A stretch of 64,000 nucleotides of DNA from Roseiflexus castenholzii DSM 13941 (lineage in GTDB: Bacteria; Chloroflexota; Chloroflexia; Chloroflexales; Roseiflexaceae). Below the pieces are notes generated by a model. It was not told the origin of the DNA and made no database searches. It saw nothing but the letters and a program-made list of their open reading frames with translations. The stretch spans positions 62,001 through 126,000 of the forward strand of contig NC_009767.1 in NCBI RefSeq assembly GCF_000017805.1, in the 5' to 3' direction. The position numbers and the translations under genes were made by a program. This document shows, in pieces, positions 40,182-48,863 of the stretch (the stretch's first letter is position 1; every line of letters begins with the position of its first letter).

Positions 40182-40410
40182 TCATTCGTGCGCGACGAGC
40201 AACAGTCGTTCCCTATCGGCGGCATAGATCAGGCACGCCTGAAATCCTCTTCCGTGCGACAGATGCACTGTGTCCCTGGCTGATGCGCCGTACAGCCGCT
40301 CACCGCGCCAGCGCGCGCGGCGGGAAGATGGTATGCACCGAGAAGCCGCTGTGGATGCGCTGAATGACTTCCGCCAGCATGGGCGCAACCGTGAGGATGC
40401 GCAGGCAGGG
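40182..40410 (-). pseudogene. Remnant of a duplicated DUF433-prs 3' segment
   Basis: 40182-40259 encodes ACLIYAADRERLLLVAHE, nearly the same as the C-terminus of the DUF433 protein at 40756. 40280-40410 matches the last 37 codons and downstream flank of prs (RILTVAPMLAEVIQRIHSG ... VHTIFPPRALAR). In the intact locus these two ends lie about 300 bp apart; here they are joined after a deletion. It is non-functional. Confidence 0.82.
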
Positions 40411-40423
40411 TGAGGGCTCTCGT

Positions 40424-40759
40424 TTATTCAAACAACTCAAGCGTACCGATAGTCGGATCGGCAGCGAAGTTGGTAATGGCCATATGCCCGTTTCGCAATG
40501 CCCGTTCGATATCACCAGTCGTGCAATTACCCAGGCGCAGCCAGAGAGTCTTCGGCGGAAAGCCGAGCAACACGTTTATATCGCTGAAATCGGAGTCTTT
40601 GGTAACGATGATGTAATCGTGCGTCTGAGCATACTGCCAGACTGTTCTATCATCGGCTGTAGCGAGACCAACCAGAGAAACATGGCTGGAGTCTGGATAG
40701 AGATCAGAAAGAGAACGCACCAGACGTGGCGACATGTTGTGGTCGAAAAGCAACCTCAT
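40424..40759 (-). CDS. DUF5615 PIN-like protein, putative toxin
   Basis: A 111-residue PIN-like protein (Mut7-C/DUF5615). It shows MRLLFDHNMSPRLVRSL with the first acidic residue, then TADDRTVWQYAQTHDYIIVT and KDSDFSDI with the second acidic cluster. Such proteins are predicted ribonucleases and occur next to DUF433 partners as toxin-antitoxin-like pairs. The ATG overlaps the DUF433 stop (ATGA). Confidence 0.82.
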   Translation of the reverse strand: MRLLFDHNMSPRLVRSLSDLYPDSSHVSLVGLATADDRTVWQYAQTHDYIIVTKDSDFSDINVLLGFPPKTLWLRLGNCTTGDIERALRNGHMAITNFAADPTIGTLELFE

Positions 40760-40986
40760 ACATGCGCAACGAGCAATTGCCGTTCCCTATCGGCAGCGTA
40801 GCTCAGGCAAGCCTGAATATCCTCTTCCGTCAGGTAGGGGAAATCCGCAAGAATCTCTTGAGGCGTCATCCCGGCAGCAAGATAAGAGAGAACATCATAG
40901 ACAGTGATGCGCATACCGCGGATCGTTGGCTTGCCGCTGCGTTTGCCTGGCTCAAGCGTGATAATTGTGTGATAGGATGCGCTCAT
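40756..40986 (-). CDS. DUF433 protein, putative antitoxin
   Basis: A 76-residue DUF433 protein. After a short beta start (ASYHTIITLEPGKRSGKPTI) comes the HTH-like core RGMRITVYDVLSYLAAGMTP and EEILADFPYLTEEDIQAC-type helices. It is coupled to the PIN-like gene by a 4-base ATGA overlap, the usual antitoxin-first order. The ATG at 40986 is preferred; one ten codons upstream is also in frame. Confidence 0.82.
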   Translation of the reverse strand: MSASYHTIITLEPGKRSGKPTIRGMRITVYDVLSYLAAGMTPQEILADFPYLTEEDIQACLSYAADRERQLLVAHV

Positions 40987-41141
40987 AACGACCTCTTTGC
41001 CTCGACCAATCCGCATCTTTGTTCACGCTTCGCAATATCTGCCATTGTACCACGTTCCCGGGTTCAGGCAAGGGGGTCTCTGCGCCGTTGCGCCTTTGTG
41101 CGAGTTAGAGAGATACGCGGTCTGATGCGCCGTGCAGCCGC

Positions 41142-42125
41142 TCACCGCGCCAGCGCGCGCGGCGGGAAGATGGTATGCACTGAGACGCCGCTATGGATGC
41201 GTTGAATGACCTCCGCCAGCATTGGAGCGACAGTCAGGATGCGCAGGCCGGGCCACGATTTTTCCGCCGGAACCGGCAGCGTATCGGTCGTCACCAATTC
41301 GCGGATGCGACTGGCGCGCAGGCGTTCCGGTCCATCGCCGCCGAGCACCGGATGGGCAACGGCTGCGTAGATCTCGCGCGCGCCATGGCGTTCCAGCAGT
41401 TCTGCTGCACTGGCGAGCGAGCGTCCGGTGTTCACTTCATCATCCACCAGGATGCAGCGCCGTCCGGCGACCTCGCCGATCAGCGACATTGCCTCGATGC
41501 CGTTTTCGCTCTCGGCATCGGCGCGCGCCGGGTGACGCTTTTCGATGATTGCCAGCGGCGTCCCGAGTTGTTCGGCGAAATTGCGCGCCCGCTTGGCAAA
41601 CCCGATGTCCGACGACACGACCACCACATCGTCCCATCCGCGATCGCGGAAGTAGCGCACCAGCAACGGCATGCTGCTCAACTCATCGACGGGAATGCTG
41701 AAAAACCCTTGAATCTGCCCGGCGTGCAGGTCGATCGTTACCACTTGCTGCGCACCGGCAACCTGGATCATATCAGCGAGTAATCGCGCGGTGATCGGCA
41801 CCCGTGGTTGATCACGCTTATCGGTGCGCCCGTAGGCGTAGAACGGCAGCACCGCCGTCACCCGCCCGGCAGATGCGCGTTTGCAGGCGTCCAGCATGAT
41901 CAGCAGTTCGAGAATGCGGTCGCTCAAGGGCGACGCCAACGACTGAATGACAAACACATCTTTCTCGCGCACGCTTTCATTCAGGCGCACAAAAATATTC
42001 TCATTGGCAAAGCGGGTGATCGTTACGTCTCCCAGGCGCACCCCCAGGCGACCGCAGATGGACTGCGCCAGGGCAGGGTTGCCATTGCCCGAAAGAATGC
42101 GAAGCTCATCAAAGCGACTACTCAT
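41142..42125 (-). CDS. prs: Ribose-phosphate pyrophosphokinase
   Basis: A 327-residue PRPP synthetase (ribose 5-phosphate + ATP to PRPP + AMP). Features: FANENIFVRLNESVREKDVF, VLPFYAYGRTDKRDQPRVPI, the metal-binding TIDLHAGQIQGFF, the flexible-loop Lys/Arg in IGFAKRARNFAEQLG, and the PRPP-binding loop CILVDDEVNTGRSL. The C-terminus GVSVHTIFPPRALAR is normal. A GGAGGGGGT site precedes the ATG. Part of its 3' end is duplicated at 40280-40410. Confidence 0.95.
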   Translation of the reverse strand: MSSRFDELRILSGNGNPALAQSICGRLGVRLGDVTITRFANENIFVRLNESVREKDVFVIQSLASPLSDRILELLIMLDACKRASAGRVTAVLPFYAYGRTDKRDQPRVPITARLLADMIQVAGAQQVVTIDLHAGQIQGFFSIPVDELSSMPLLVRYFRDRGWDDVVVVSSDIGFAKRARNFAEQLGTPLAIIEKRHPARADAESENGIEAMSLIGEVAGRRCILVDDEVNTGRSLASAAELLERHGAREIYAAVAHPVLGGDGPERLRASRIRELVTTDTLPVPAEKSWPGLRILTVAPMLAEVIQRIHSGVSVHTIFPPRALAR

Positions 42126-42430
42126 ACCCCCTCCTGACCGCCTGTATCGTGTTTATGCGCCAGAGAACGGCGCCCTGCTACGATCATGCGCTCTCCCATG
42201 CGCTCTCCGCCTCGCCGCGCCCGACGCGCCGTGCAACAGACCTCATCGGCGGGGGAGCGCCAAAGCGCACTGCAAATGGACGCCGCCGCGCGCGTCTCTT
42301 GTACGACATCCCTGCCGCCGACAGGCGTATTGTAGTCCAACCATTCGATGCGATCAACGTGGTACAATGACGGCGTTCTACACACTGGCGCGGCATGGCG
42401 GGGTCGCCACGCCGTATGGAGAGAAAGGTC
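42126..42430. other. Intergenic region between divergent prs and aldo-keto reductase genes
   Basis: About 305 bp with no gene. It must hold both promoters. A GTACAAT near 42361 could be the -10 for the plus-strand gene; no convincing -35 was found. A tandem TGCGCTCTCC/CATGCGCTCTCC stands near 42186-42203. Confidence 0.4.
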
Positions 42431-43402
42431 ATGCAGTACACACGTCTTGGTCGCACCGGTCTTCGCGTGAGTCGCCTCTGCCTTGGCACGATGAATTTCG
42501 GTCCGCTCACGAGCGAAGCCGACAGTTTCGCCATCATGGATCGGGCGCTGGAGTTGGGGATCAATTTCTTCGACACAGCAAATGTCTATGGCTGGAAGAC
42601 CGGCGAAGGGATCACCGAGCAGATTATCGGACGCTGGTTCGCCCAGGGCGGCGGGCGGCGCGAGAAGGTCGTGATCGCCACCAAGGTCTATGGCAAAATG
42701 GGCGACTGGCCCAATGAGTCGCGTCTTTCGGCATTACACATCAAGCGCGCCTGCGAGGGAAGCCTGCGCCGCTTGCAGACCGATTATATCGACCTTTATC
42801 AGATGCACCACATCGACCGTGATACGCCGTGGGAGGAGATCTGGCAGGCGATGGAGCAACTCGTGCGCGAGGGGAAAGTCTTGTACATCGGCAGCAGCAA
42901 TTTCGCCGGCTGGCATATTGCCCAGGCGAATGAAGAAGCGCGTCGCCGCAACTTTATGGGTCTGGTGTCGGAACAGAGTCTGTACAACCTGTCGGCGCGC
43001 ATGATCGAACTCGAAGTCATCCCTGCCTGCCAGAGTTACGGTGTTGGCATTATCCCCTGGAGTCCGTTGGGCGGCGGGTTGCTTGGCGGGGTGTTGCAAA
43101 AAGCCGCCGAGGGGCGGCGCGCCGACGCGCGTATGCAGGAGCGCATCGACAGACATCGCGTGCAGATCGAAGCCTACGAAGGATTCTGCCGTGAACTCGG
43201 CGAGCAACCGGCCGACGTGGCGCTGGCATGGTTGCTCCGGCAACCCACCGTCACAGCGCCGATCATCGGTCCGCGCACAATCGAACAGTTGAACGGCAGC
43301 CTGCGCGCGCTGGAGATAACTCTGAGCGACGAGGCGCTGGCGCGGCTCGACGCTATCTGGCCCGGTCCGGGCGGACCTGCGCCGGAGGCGTATGCGTGGT
43401 GA
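42431..43402 (+). CDS. Aldo-keto reductase
   Basis: A 323-residue NADPH-dependent TIM-barrel oxidoreductase. The AKR tetrad is visible: Asp and Tyr in INFFDTANVYGWKTG, Lys in VVIATKVYG and His in LYQMHHIDRD. The cofactor region is IIGPRTIEQLNGSL. It most resembles the YajO/TAS or Kv-beta-like subgroup acting on small aldehydes. The ATG at 42431 has an AGAAAGG site. An upstream in-frame ATG is not needed. Confidence 0.92.
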   Translation: MQYTRLGRTGLRVSRLCLGTMNFGPLTSEADSFAIMDRALELGINFFDTANVYGWKTGEGITEQIIGRWFAQGGGRREKVVIATKVYGKMGDWPNESRLSALHIKRACEGSLRRLQTDYIDLYQMHHIDRDTPWEEIWQAMEQLVREGKVLYIGSSNFAGWHIAQANEEARRRNFMGLVSEQSLYNLSARMIELEVIPACQSYGVGIIPWSPLGGGLLGGVLQKAAEGRRADARMQERIDRHRVQIEAYEGFCRELGEQPADVALAWLLRQPTVTAPIIGPRTIEQLNGSLRALEITLSDEALARLDAIWPGPGGPAPEAYAW

Positions 43403-43459
43403 CGCCGCCTGGCGCGCTGATCCTGGCGGCGAACAGCGATAGACAGTCGGGAGCATGTC

Positions 43460-44272
43460 ATGACCACCCGCTTCTCGCGCCCTCGCCTGATCGATGAAAC
43501 CGATCAGCGGTATCGCGCGCACGTTGAGCAAATGAAACTATTGCGCAGCAATCAGCGCGCCATCCGCCCTCCCCGTGCGCGCGACCTGTTCGGCAGCGAG
43601 GCGGAAGCGGCGCTCCGCGACTGGCTGGCGCAGCAGATCACGCTGTCCGAACGGCGCATTGTCGAATATCTGGAGCATCGCGGACGGCAGGCGGTCACCA
43701 AGTATCGCGAACTTGATGCGGTGTGGATTCTCGATCCAAAGACGATCCACGTCTTTGAGATCAAAGCCAGTATGAAGGCTGCGAGCCTGCGCCGCGCGAT
43801 CCGTCAACTGCGCGACACGCAGACCATCCTGCGCATGCTGTTCCCGAAGGTTCACACCACGATTTTGCTGGTCGACACCGGCATTCCGCAGACGCCGGAA
43901 GAGTCGGCGGCGCAGCTTGCCGAATGGATCGCAACGCATCCGGATCGCCCACCGCCGAATGAACCGCCACCAACGCTCGCCGATGTCCTGGCGAATCTGC
44001 CGCAGGTGCGCCGGGCGGACTCGCTCGCCGCGTTGCCGGACGATCCTGAGTTGGTCGGGTTGATTCGCTTCTCGGTAGACGACATCATCGCGCTGGCAGG
44101 CGCCGAGAACCTGCACCTCGACTGGGACGAGGACGAAGAAGAGGAAGGGGACGCTGAAACCAGCGAGGCTGCACCGTACATCTACTCTTCTTCTGAGTCG
44201 GAACCGGACGAGGAGGACAATCCGCTGGCGGCGGCGCTGCGGAAGGCGATGGAGGATCGTGCGAGGGGATGA
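43460..44272 (+). CDS. Protein with PD-(D/E)XK nuclease-like core, function unknown
   Basis: A 270-residue protein. The N-terminal region has a GSEAEAALRDWLAQ helix and then the motif ELDAVW...HVFEIKAS. Asp86, Glu100 and Lys102 fit the D-x(n)-E-x-K catalytic arrangement of the restriction-endonuclease superfamily, with Glu48/50 as a possible upstream residue. A middle Pro-rich stretch and a very acidic C-terminus (DWDEDEEEEGDAE) follow. It may be a nuclease, a structural homologue or a DNA-mimic-tailed regulator. It sits 57 bp after the aldo-keto reductase. Confidence 0.6.
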   Translation: MTTRFSRPRLIDETDQRYRAHVEQMKLLRSNQRAIRPPRARDLFGSEAEAALRDWLAQQITLSERRIVEYLEHRGRQAVTKYRELDAVWILDPKTIHVFEIKASMKAASLRRAIRQLRDTQTILRMLFPKVHTTILLVDTGIPQTPEESAAQLAEWIATHPDRPPPNEPPPTLADVLANLPQVRRADSLAALPDDPELVGLIRFSVDDIIALAGAENLHLDWDEDEEEEGDAETSEAAPYIYSSSESEPDEEDNPLAAALRKAMEDRARG

Positions 44273-44293
44273 AGTTAAAGCCGTTGCATCGGG

Positions 44294-44449
44294 TAATACC
44301 AATGACGATTGACGATGCCGCATGCGTGTCATTCCGAGCCCTTCGCTTCGCTCAGGGTAAACTCAGCGAGGAATCTGAGCGGGTCGCGCCAGACCCCTCG
44401 CGCTGATCGGGGTGACCATGCCGGATGGTCACAGGTAATTTTGGTATAA
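44294..44449 (+). repeat. Dispersed repeat family 2, copy A
   Basis: A 156-bp element with near-matching ends TAATACCAA and TTGGTATAA. It contains GTCATTCCGAGCCCTTCGC, CTCAGCGAGGAATCTGAGCG and the hairpin GACCATGCCGGATGGTC. Its reverse complement matches 56046-56199 almost throughout. It sits in the gap between convergent genes. Confidence 0.82.
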
Positions 44450-44489
44450 AGACGATGCAACGGCTCGACGCCGTGGGGCGTCATTGCGC

Positions 44490-46595
44490 TCAGTGCCCGG
44501 AACTGTGCTCTTTCTTCTGCGCCTCGATGAGCGCTTGCATCAGGTGCGGCGGCACGTCCTCGTAGTGGTCGAACGTCATCGAGAAGCGCCCACGCCCCTG
44601 CGTCAACGACCGCAGATCGGTCGCGTAGCGCAGCACCTCGACCAGCGGCGCCTGCGCTGTAATCGTGGTGCGTCCGCCTTCCGCCGGCATCATGCCCAGC
44701 ACGCGCCCGCGCCGCGTGTTCATATCGCTGATGACATCACCAGCATACTGCTCGGGCACCGTTATCTCGAGCTGGTAGATTGGCTCCATGATCGTCGGGT
44801 TTGCCTTTTGCGCGGCGATCTTGAACGCCTCATGCCCCGCGATCTGAAACGCAATGTCTTTGCTATCCACCGGATGCATCTTGCCGTCGAACAGTTCGAC
44901 GCGCACATCAACCATGGGGTTGCCGGAAATAACCCCTTCCGCCATGGCAGCACGCACACCCTTTTCGACCGATGGGATAAACGCCTTATCGATAACGCCG
45001 CCAACGATCGCATTGACGAACTCGAGCGGATCGGCACGGTTCGGGTCGGGCGGAAGCGGCTCGATGCGAATCGTCACATCGGCGAACTGCCCGGCGCCGC
45101 CGGTCTGCTTTTTGTGGCGGTACTGCGCTTCGGCTTTGCCGCGGATCGTTTCGCGATAGGGGACGCGCGGCAGATCGAGTTCGACATCGACGCCGAACTT
45201 ACGTTTCATCCGCTCGACAATAATCTGCAAATGCGACTCACCCTGCCCCGACAGAAGACTCTCTCCTGTAATCGGGTCGCGTGAGACGCGCAGGCTTGGG
45301 TCTTCCTCGACGACATTATGCAGCGCATTGCCGAGTTTATCGAGATCGGCGCGCGTTTTGGGCTTCACCGTCGCCGTAAATGCTGGCGCCGGGAATGTGA
45401 TGGGCGCAAGCTGGAGTGGTCGGTCGCGCGAACAGAGCGTGTCGTTGGTGCTGACATCGCCAAGTTTGGCGGCTACGCCAATATCGCCAGGACCGATCAT
45501 CGCAATTGGGGTCTGTTCTTTGCCGCGCACCATGGAGAGTTGCCCGATCCGCTCTTCCTTGCCCGTCCGCGGGTTGAAGACCGTCGAGTTGGCGCTCAGT
45601 TCGCCGCTGAACACCCGGATGTACGACATCTTGCCGTAGGGATCGACGATGGTCTTGAACACCAGCGCGCTGAGCGGTTCAGATGCAGCCGGTTTCAGGG
45701 CGACATCCCTGCCGGAGACGAGGTCGCGCGCCGGCGCCGGCTTGCGCGCCGCCGAAGGAATGCTGTCGAGAATACCATTGAGCAACTGCGCCATGCCCGC
45801 CACTTGCAACGCCGAGCCGCAGAAGACCGGAACAATCGAGCCGTTGGCGATCCCGGCGCGCAGACCTTCGTTCAATTCGTCCTGCGTGAGCGCATCGGCG
45901 CCGCCATCGAGATACTTCTCGATCAGGTCATCATTCGTGGCTGCGATCCGATCAACCAGTTTTTCGCGCCACTCCTGTTCCAGGTCGAGCAATTCCGTCG
46001 GAATGTCCGCCTCGACAAAGCCGCCATCGTGCTTTTCGGAGATCATCCAGGCACGTTGACGGCGCAGCGAAATAATGCCGGCAAACTCACGCTGCTCGCC
46101 GATTGGCAGTTGCATCGGCACAACCGCCTCGTCGAGGATCTGCCGCGCCTGCTCGATGCAACGGAAGAAATTGGCGTTGTCGCGGTCGAGCTTGTTGACG
46201 AACAGCAGGATCGGCACGCCAGCCTTACGCGCCATCTCCCACGCCAGTTCCGTGCCGACCTCAACGCCGCCGGCGGCGTCGAGCACGATGATCGCGCCAT
46301 CGATCACGCGCATGGCAGCGGCCATCTCGCCGACCAGGTCGGCGTAGCCGGGAACATCGATCAGATTGATCTTATTATCGTGCCATTCGAGCGGCGCAAC
46401 CGCCAGGTTGATCGACATGCGGCGTCGCTGCTCTTCCGGGTCGTAGTCCGAAACGGTATTCCCGTCTTCGACACGACCCGCGCGGGAAATCGCCCTGGCG
46501 GTGAGCAGCAACGCCTCAGTCAGCGTCGTTTTCCCGCAGCCGCCATGGCCGAAGAGACCGATCGTGTGGATGAGTTCCGGTCCGTATGCTCGCAT
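44490..46595 (-). CDS. EF-G paralogue (translation-factor GTPase)
   Basis: A 701-residue EF-G-like protein. The P-loop is GLFGHGGCGKTTLTEAL, G2 RMSINLAVAPLEW, G3 NLIDVPGYADLVGEM and G4 FVNKLDRDNANF. Domains II to V are complete (EPLSALVFKTIVDPYG, PVVEVLRYATDLRSL-type end). In canonical EF-G G3 reads DTPGH; here the catalytic His is replaced by Tyr (DVPGY). This marks the second EF-G type, as in Thermus EF-G-2, probably with altered GTPase activity. It is unlikely to be the main elongation factor. A GAGGAGG site precedes the ATG at 46595. Confidence 0.85.
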   Translation of the reverse strand: MRAYGPELIHTIGLFGHGGCGKTTLTEALLLTARAISRAGRVEDGNTVSDYDPEEQRRRMSINLAVAPLEWHDNKINLIDVPGYADLVGEMAAAMRVIDGAIIVLDAAGGVEVGTELAWEMARKAGVPILLFVNKLDRDNANFFRCIEQARQILDEAVVPMQLPIGEQREFAGIISLRRQRAWMISEKHDGGFVEADIPTELLDLEQEWREKLVDRIAATNDDLIEKYLDGGADALTQDELNEGLRAGIANGSIVPVFCGSALQVAGMAQLLNGILDSIPSAARKPAPARDLVSGRDVALKPAASEPLSALVFKTIVDPYGKMSYIRVFSGELSANSTVFNPRTGKEERIGQLSMVRGKEQTPIAMIGPGDIGVAAKLGDVSTNDTLCSRDRPLQLAPITFPAPAFTATVKPKTRADLDKLGNALHNVVEEDPSLRVSRDPITGESLLSGQGESHLQIIVERMKRKFGVDVELDLPRVPYRETIRGKAEAQYRHKKQTGGAGQFADVTIRIEPLPPDPNRADPLEFVNAIVGGVIDKAFIPSVEKGVRAAMAEGVISGNPMVDVRVELFDGKMHPVDSKDIAFQIAGHEAFKIAAQKANPTIMEPIYQLEITVPEQYAGDVISDMNTRRGRVLGMMPAEGGRTTITAQAPLVEVLRYATDLRSLTQGRGRFSMTFDHYEDVPPHLMQALIEAQKKEHSSGH

Positions 46596-47066
46596 AATGT
46601 CCTCCTCGACAGTCGTTGGACAGGAAGAGCGCCTGCCCGGGGCAGTGCGCGTCAGATACTCACGGGGCAGAAGTGTTGTACGATGAGGATGACCTGCCTT
46701 TCCAGCAGATATGGTCGGTCGAAGGTTAAGTGGCAATTATACGCATTTTCACAGGCGGGTCAACAGTGCGGAGAGAGGGGGGGCGGTCGTGATTTGTCGG
46801 ACATCACTGCGTGGCCGGCAAGCGCGGCGCGCGCGGGCGTCAACGTCCACGCGACGGAGACGAAGCCCCGCGAATGCGGGCATGCCTGCATATCGTAGCG
46901 AGGGCGCGGCAGCGTCCCTGGTTCGTTCAGCCTGATAGTTTATCGTCGGGCGGAGCGGGGCGCGCCCGCGTTCCCAGGGGCGGAGCGGGTCCCCCGCCCG
47001 CGCTCCCAGGAACGCCTGCGCGCGCGGAACGGAGGGAATTGCCGCCAGTGACGCGCCCGTAGCGCT
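46596..47066. other. Intergenic region between EF-G paralogue and folC
   Basis: About 470 bp with no convincing gene. The left third should hold the EF-G paralogue promoter. The right part (46930-47060) is extremely G+C-rich, with two imperfect repeats of GGGGCGGAGCGGG and CCCGC(G/C)(C/T)TCCCAGG. Short open frames here are low-complexity. Confidence 0.45.
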
Positions 47067-48431
47067 TCAATCGCGTTCCCCGGCGAGACCGAGCGCCTCG
47101 CGCGCGGCAGCGACGACGAAGAGCGATCCGGTGACGCAGATCAGGTCGTTGGGCGCGGCAAGGTCTTGAGCGCGCGCCAGCGCCTCTGCCGGATCGATCA
47201 CAATGTCGATCGGCGTATCGCTGCGCACCAGCGGCGCGAACTGCTGGCGCAATTCGTGAAGCGCCACCAGCGCGCGCGGGTGACGCGAGGCGGTTAACAC
47301 CAACGCATCGATTGCCGGCGCCAGCGCCGGGATCATGCGCGCCAGGTCCTTGTCGCGCGAGGCGCCAAACACGATGACGCACCGCCTGCCGGGAAAGATG
47401 CGGTTGAGCGACACGACCAGTTGTTGGATCGACTCGCCATTGTGCGCGCCGTCGAGCACGATCGGCGGCGATCCGTCGATGATCTCCATCCGACCGGGCC
47501 AACGCGCGCTTGCCAGCCCGGCGGCAATCGCCGCGTCGGTGATCGGCAGCCCCGCGTCGCGCAGGAGCAACGCCGCGCCGGTCGCCAGGCGCGCATTCAC
47601 GACCTGGAAAATTCCGGGAAGTGATGGCATGATGTCGCGCTGGAAACGTTGCTGCGGCTCGACCTCCAGGTAGCGCTCGGCGGGAATGCGCCAGGGTCCA
47701 GGCAGAAACGGCTCGCAAACAACCGCTGACTCCGGCGCTGCGTCCTGCACCACATAGAGCGGCGCGCCGATCTCTGCGGCGCAGCGGATCAGCGCTCCCA
47801 GCGCCTCTGGATGCTGCGGCGCGCTGATGGCGGGCGTCCCTGGTTTCATGATGCCTGCCTTCTCCCAGGCAATCTGCGCCAGCGTGTCGCCCAACAGGTC
47901 CATGTGGTCGTAACTGATCGGCGTGACAACACTGAGGATCGGTGTGACAACCGCCGCACTGTCGAACCGACCGCCGACCCCGACCTCCAGGATCGCCAGA
48001 TCAACGTTGCGTTCGGCAAAGTAGCGCAGCGCCAACCCAAAGCCGATTGCAAACGTTACCGGCGCGCCGATGGGTCCGTTCGCCATTGATTCGACAATCG
48101 GCCGGATCGACTCAACCGCCTGCACCAGTTCGTCGCGGGTGATCGGCTGACGGTTCACCTGAATACGTTCGCGGTAGGTGTGCAGGTGCGGCGATGTCCA
48201 CAGACCGGTGCGCAAACCGGCGGCGCGCGCTATCGCCTCCAGAAACGCAGCCGTCGAACCTTTGCCCTTCGTGCCGGCGACGATGACGGACGGCATCGCA
48301 TGCTGCGGATTGCCAAGCGCGGCAAGAAGAGCGCGGGTGCGCACCAGATTAAACATCGGCGGCGGTCGTTGCGCTCCCTGCTGCCCGCCAATGAATGAGT
48401 ACAGATAATCGAGCGCCTGCTGGTAGTCCAT
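47067..48431 (-). CDS. folC: Folylpolyglutamate synthase / dihydrofolate synthase
   Basis: A 454-residue Mur-ligase-type enzyme that adds glutamate to dihydropteroate or folates. It has the FolC motifs MFNLVRTRALLAALGNPQ, P-loop VIVAGTKGKGSTAAFLEAI, SPHLHTYRERIQVN, LEVGVGGRFDSA and IVLDGAHNGESIQQLV. The ATG at 48431 gives the usual FolC start (MDYQQALDYLYSFI). Divergent from the MNT/HEPN operon. Confidence 0.94.
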   Translation of the reverse strand: MDYQQALDYLYSFIGGQQGAQRPPPMFNLVRTRALLAALGNPQHAMPSVIVAGTKGKGSTAAFLEAIARAAGLRTGLWTSPHLHTYRERIQVNRQPITRDELVQAVESIRPIVESMANGPIGAPVTFAIGFGLALRYFAERNVDLAILEVGVGGRFDSAAVVTPILSVVTPISYDHMDLLGDTLAQIAWEKAGIMKPGTPAISAPQHPEALGALIRCAAEIGAPLYVVQDAAPESAVVCEPFLPGPWRIPAERYLEVEPQQRFQRDIMPSLPGIFQVVNARLATGAALLLRDAGLPITDAAIAAGLASARWPGRMEIIDGSPPIVLDGAHNGESIQQLVVSLNRIFPGRRCVIVFGASRDKDLARMIPALAPAIDALVLTASRHPRALVALHELRQQFAPLVRSDTPIDIVIDPAEALARAQDLAAPNDLICVTGSLFVVAAAREALGLAGERD

Positions 48432-48551
48432 ATGTTCTCCGTTGCAACGATACGGTCTGACAGCATAGCGCAGCGTAGAGGCAGCGTCAAGCGTCGAATC
48501 GGGCATGCTATAATGACATCGACACAGTCGAATGCGAACACGAGCAGATTA

Positions 48552-48863
48552 ATGACAGTGCAAACCAGAGAGCAGATTTTAGACCTGTTGCACCAACATC
48601 GAGAGGAGTTGCGGCGTCTGGGGATCAGACGCTGCGGTATTTTTGGTTCATTTGTAAGAAATACTCCGCACGACGAGAGCGATGTCGATATTCTGGTCGA
48701 GTTTCAGCCTGGTCAGAAAACGTTCGATAATTTTATGCACCTCGCGTTCTTTCTCGAAGATCTTTTCGGGCGAAGGGTTGAATTGGTCACAACCGAATCA
48801 CTCAGTCCCTATATCGGTCCCGCCATTTTGTCGGAGGTTGAGTATGCCTCCATCGACACGTGA
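48552..48863 (+). CDS. MNT-type nucleotidyltransferase (antitoxin of MNT/HEPN pair)
   Basis: A 103-residue minimal nucleotidyltransferase. The active-site motif is GSFVRNTPHDESDVDILVEF, a perfect G-S-x10-D-x-D, with a third acidic position at RRVELV (Glu where Asp is common). In characterised MntA/HepT systems the MNT protein adds AMP units to a Tyr of the HEPN toxin. A TATAAT at 48509-48514 is a likely -10. It overlaps the HEPN gene by 20 bp. Confidence 0.88.
   Translation: MTVQTREQILDLLHQHREELRRLGIRRCGIFGSFVRNTPHDESDVDILVEFQPGQKTFDNFMHLAFFLEDLFGRRVELVTTESLSPYIGPAILSEVEYASIDT

Noticed and set aside
45318..46898. A 526-codon open frame on the plus strand
   Set aside because: Antisense shadow of the EF-G paralogue.
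46711..47062. Arg/Ala/Gly-rich short frames upstream of the EF-G paralogue
   Set aside because: Low-complexity translation of G+C-rich repeats without start signals.
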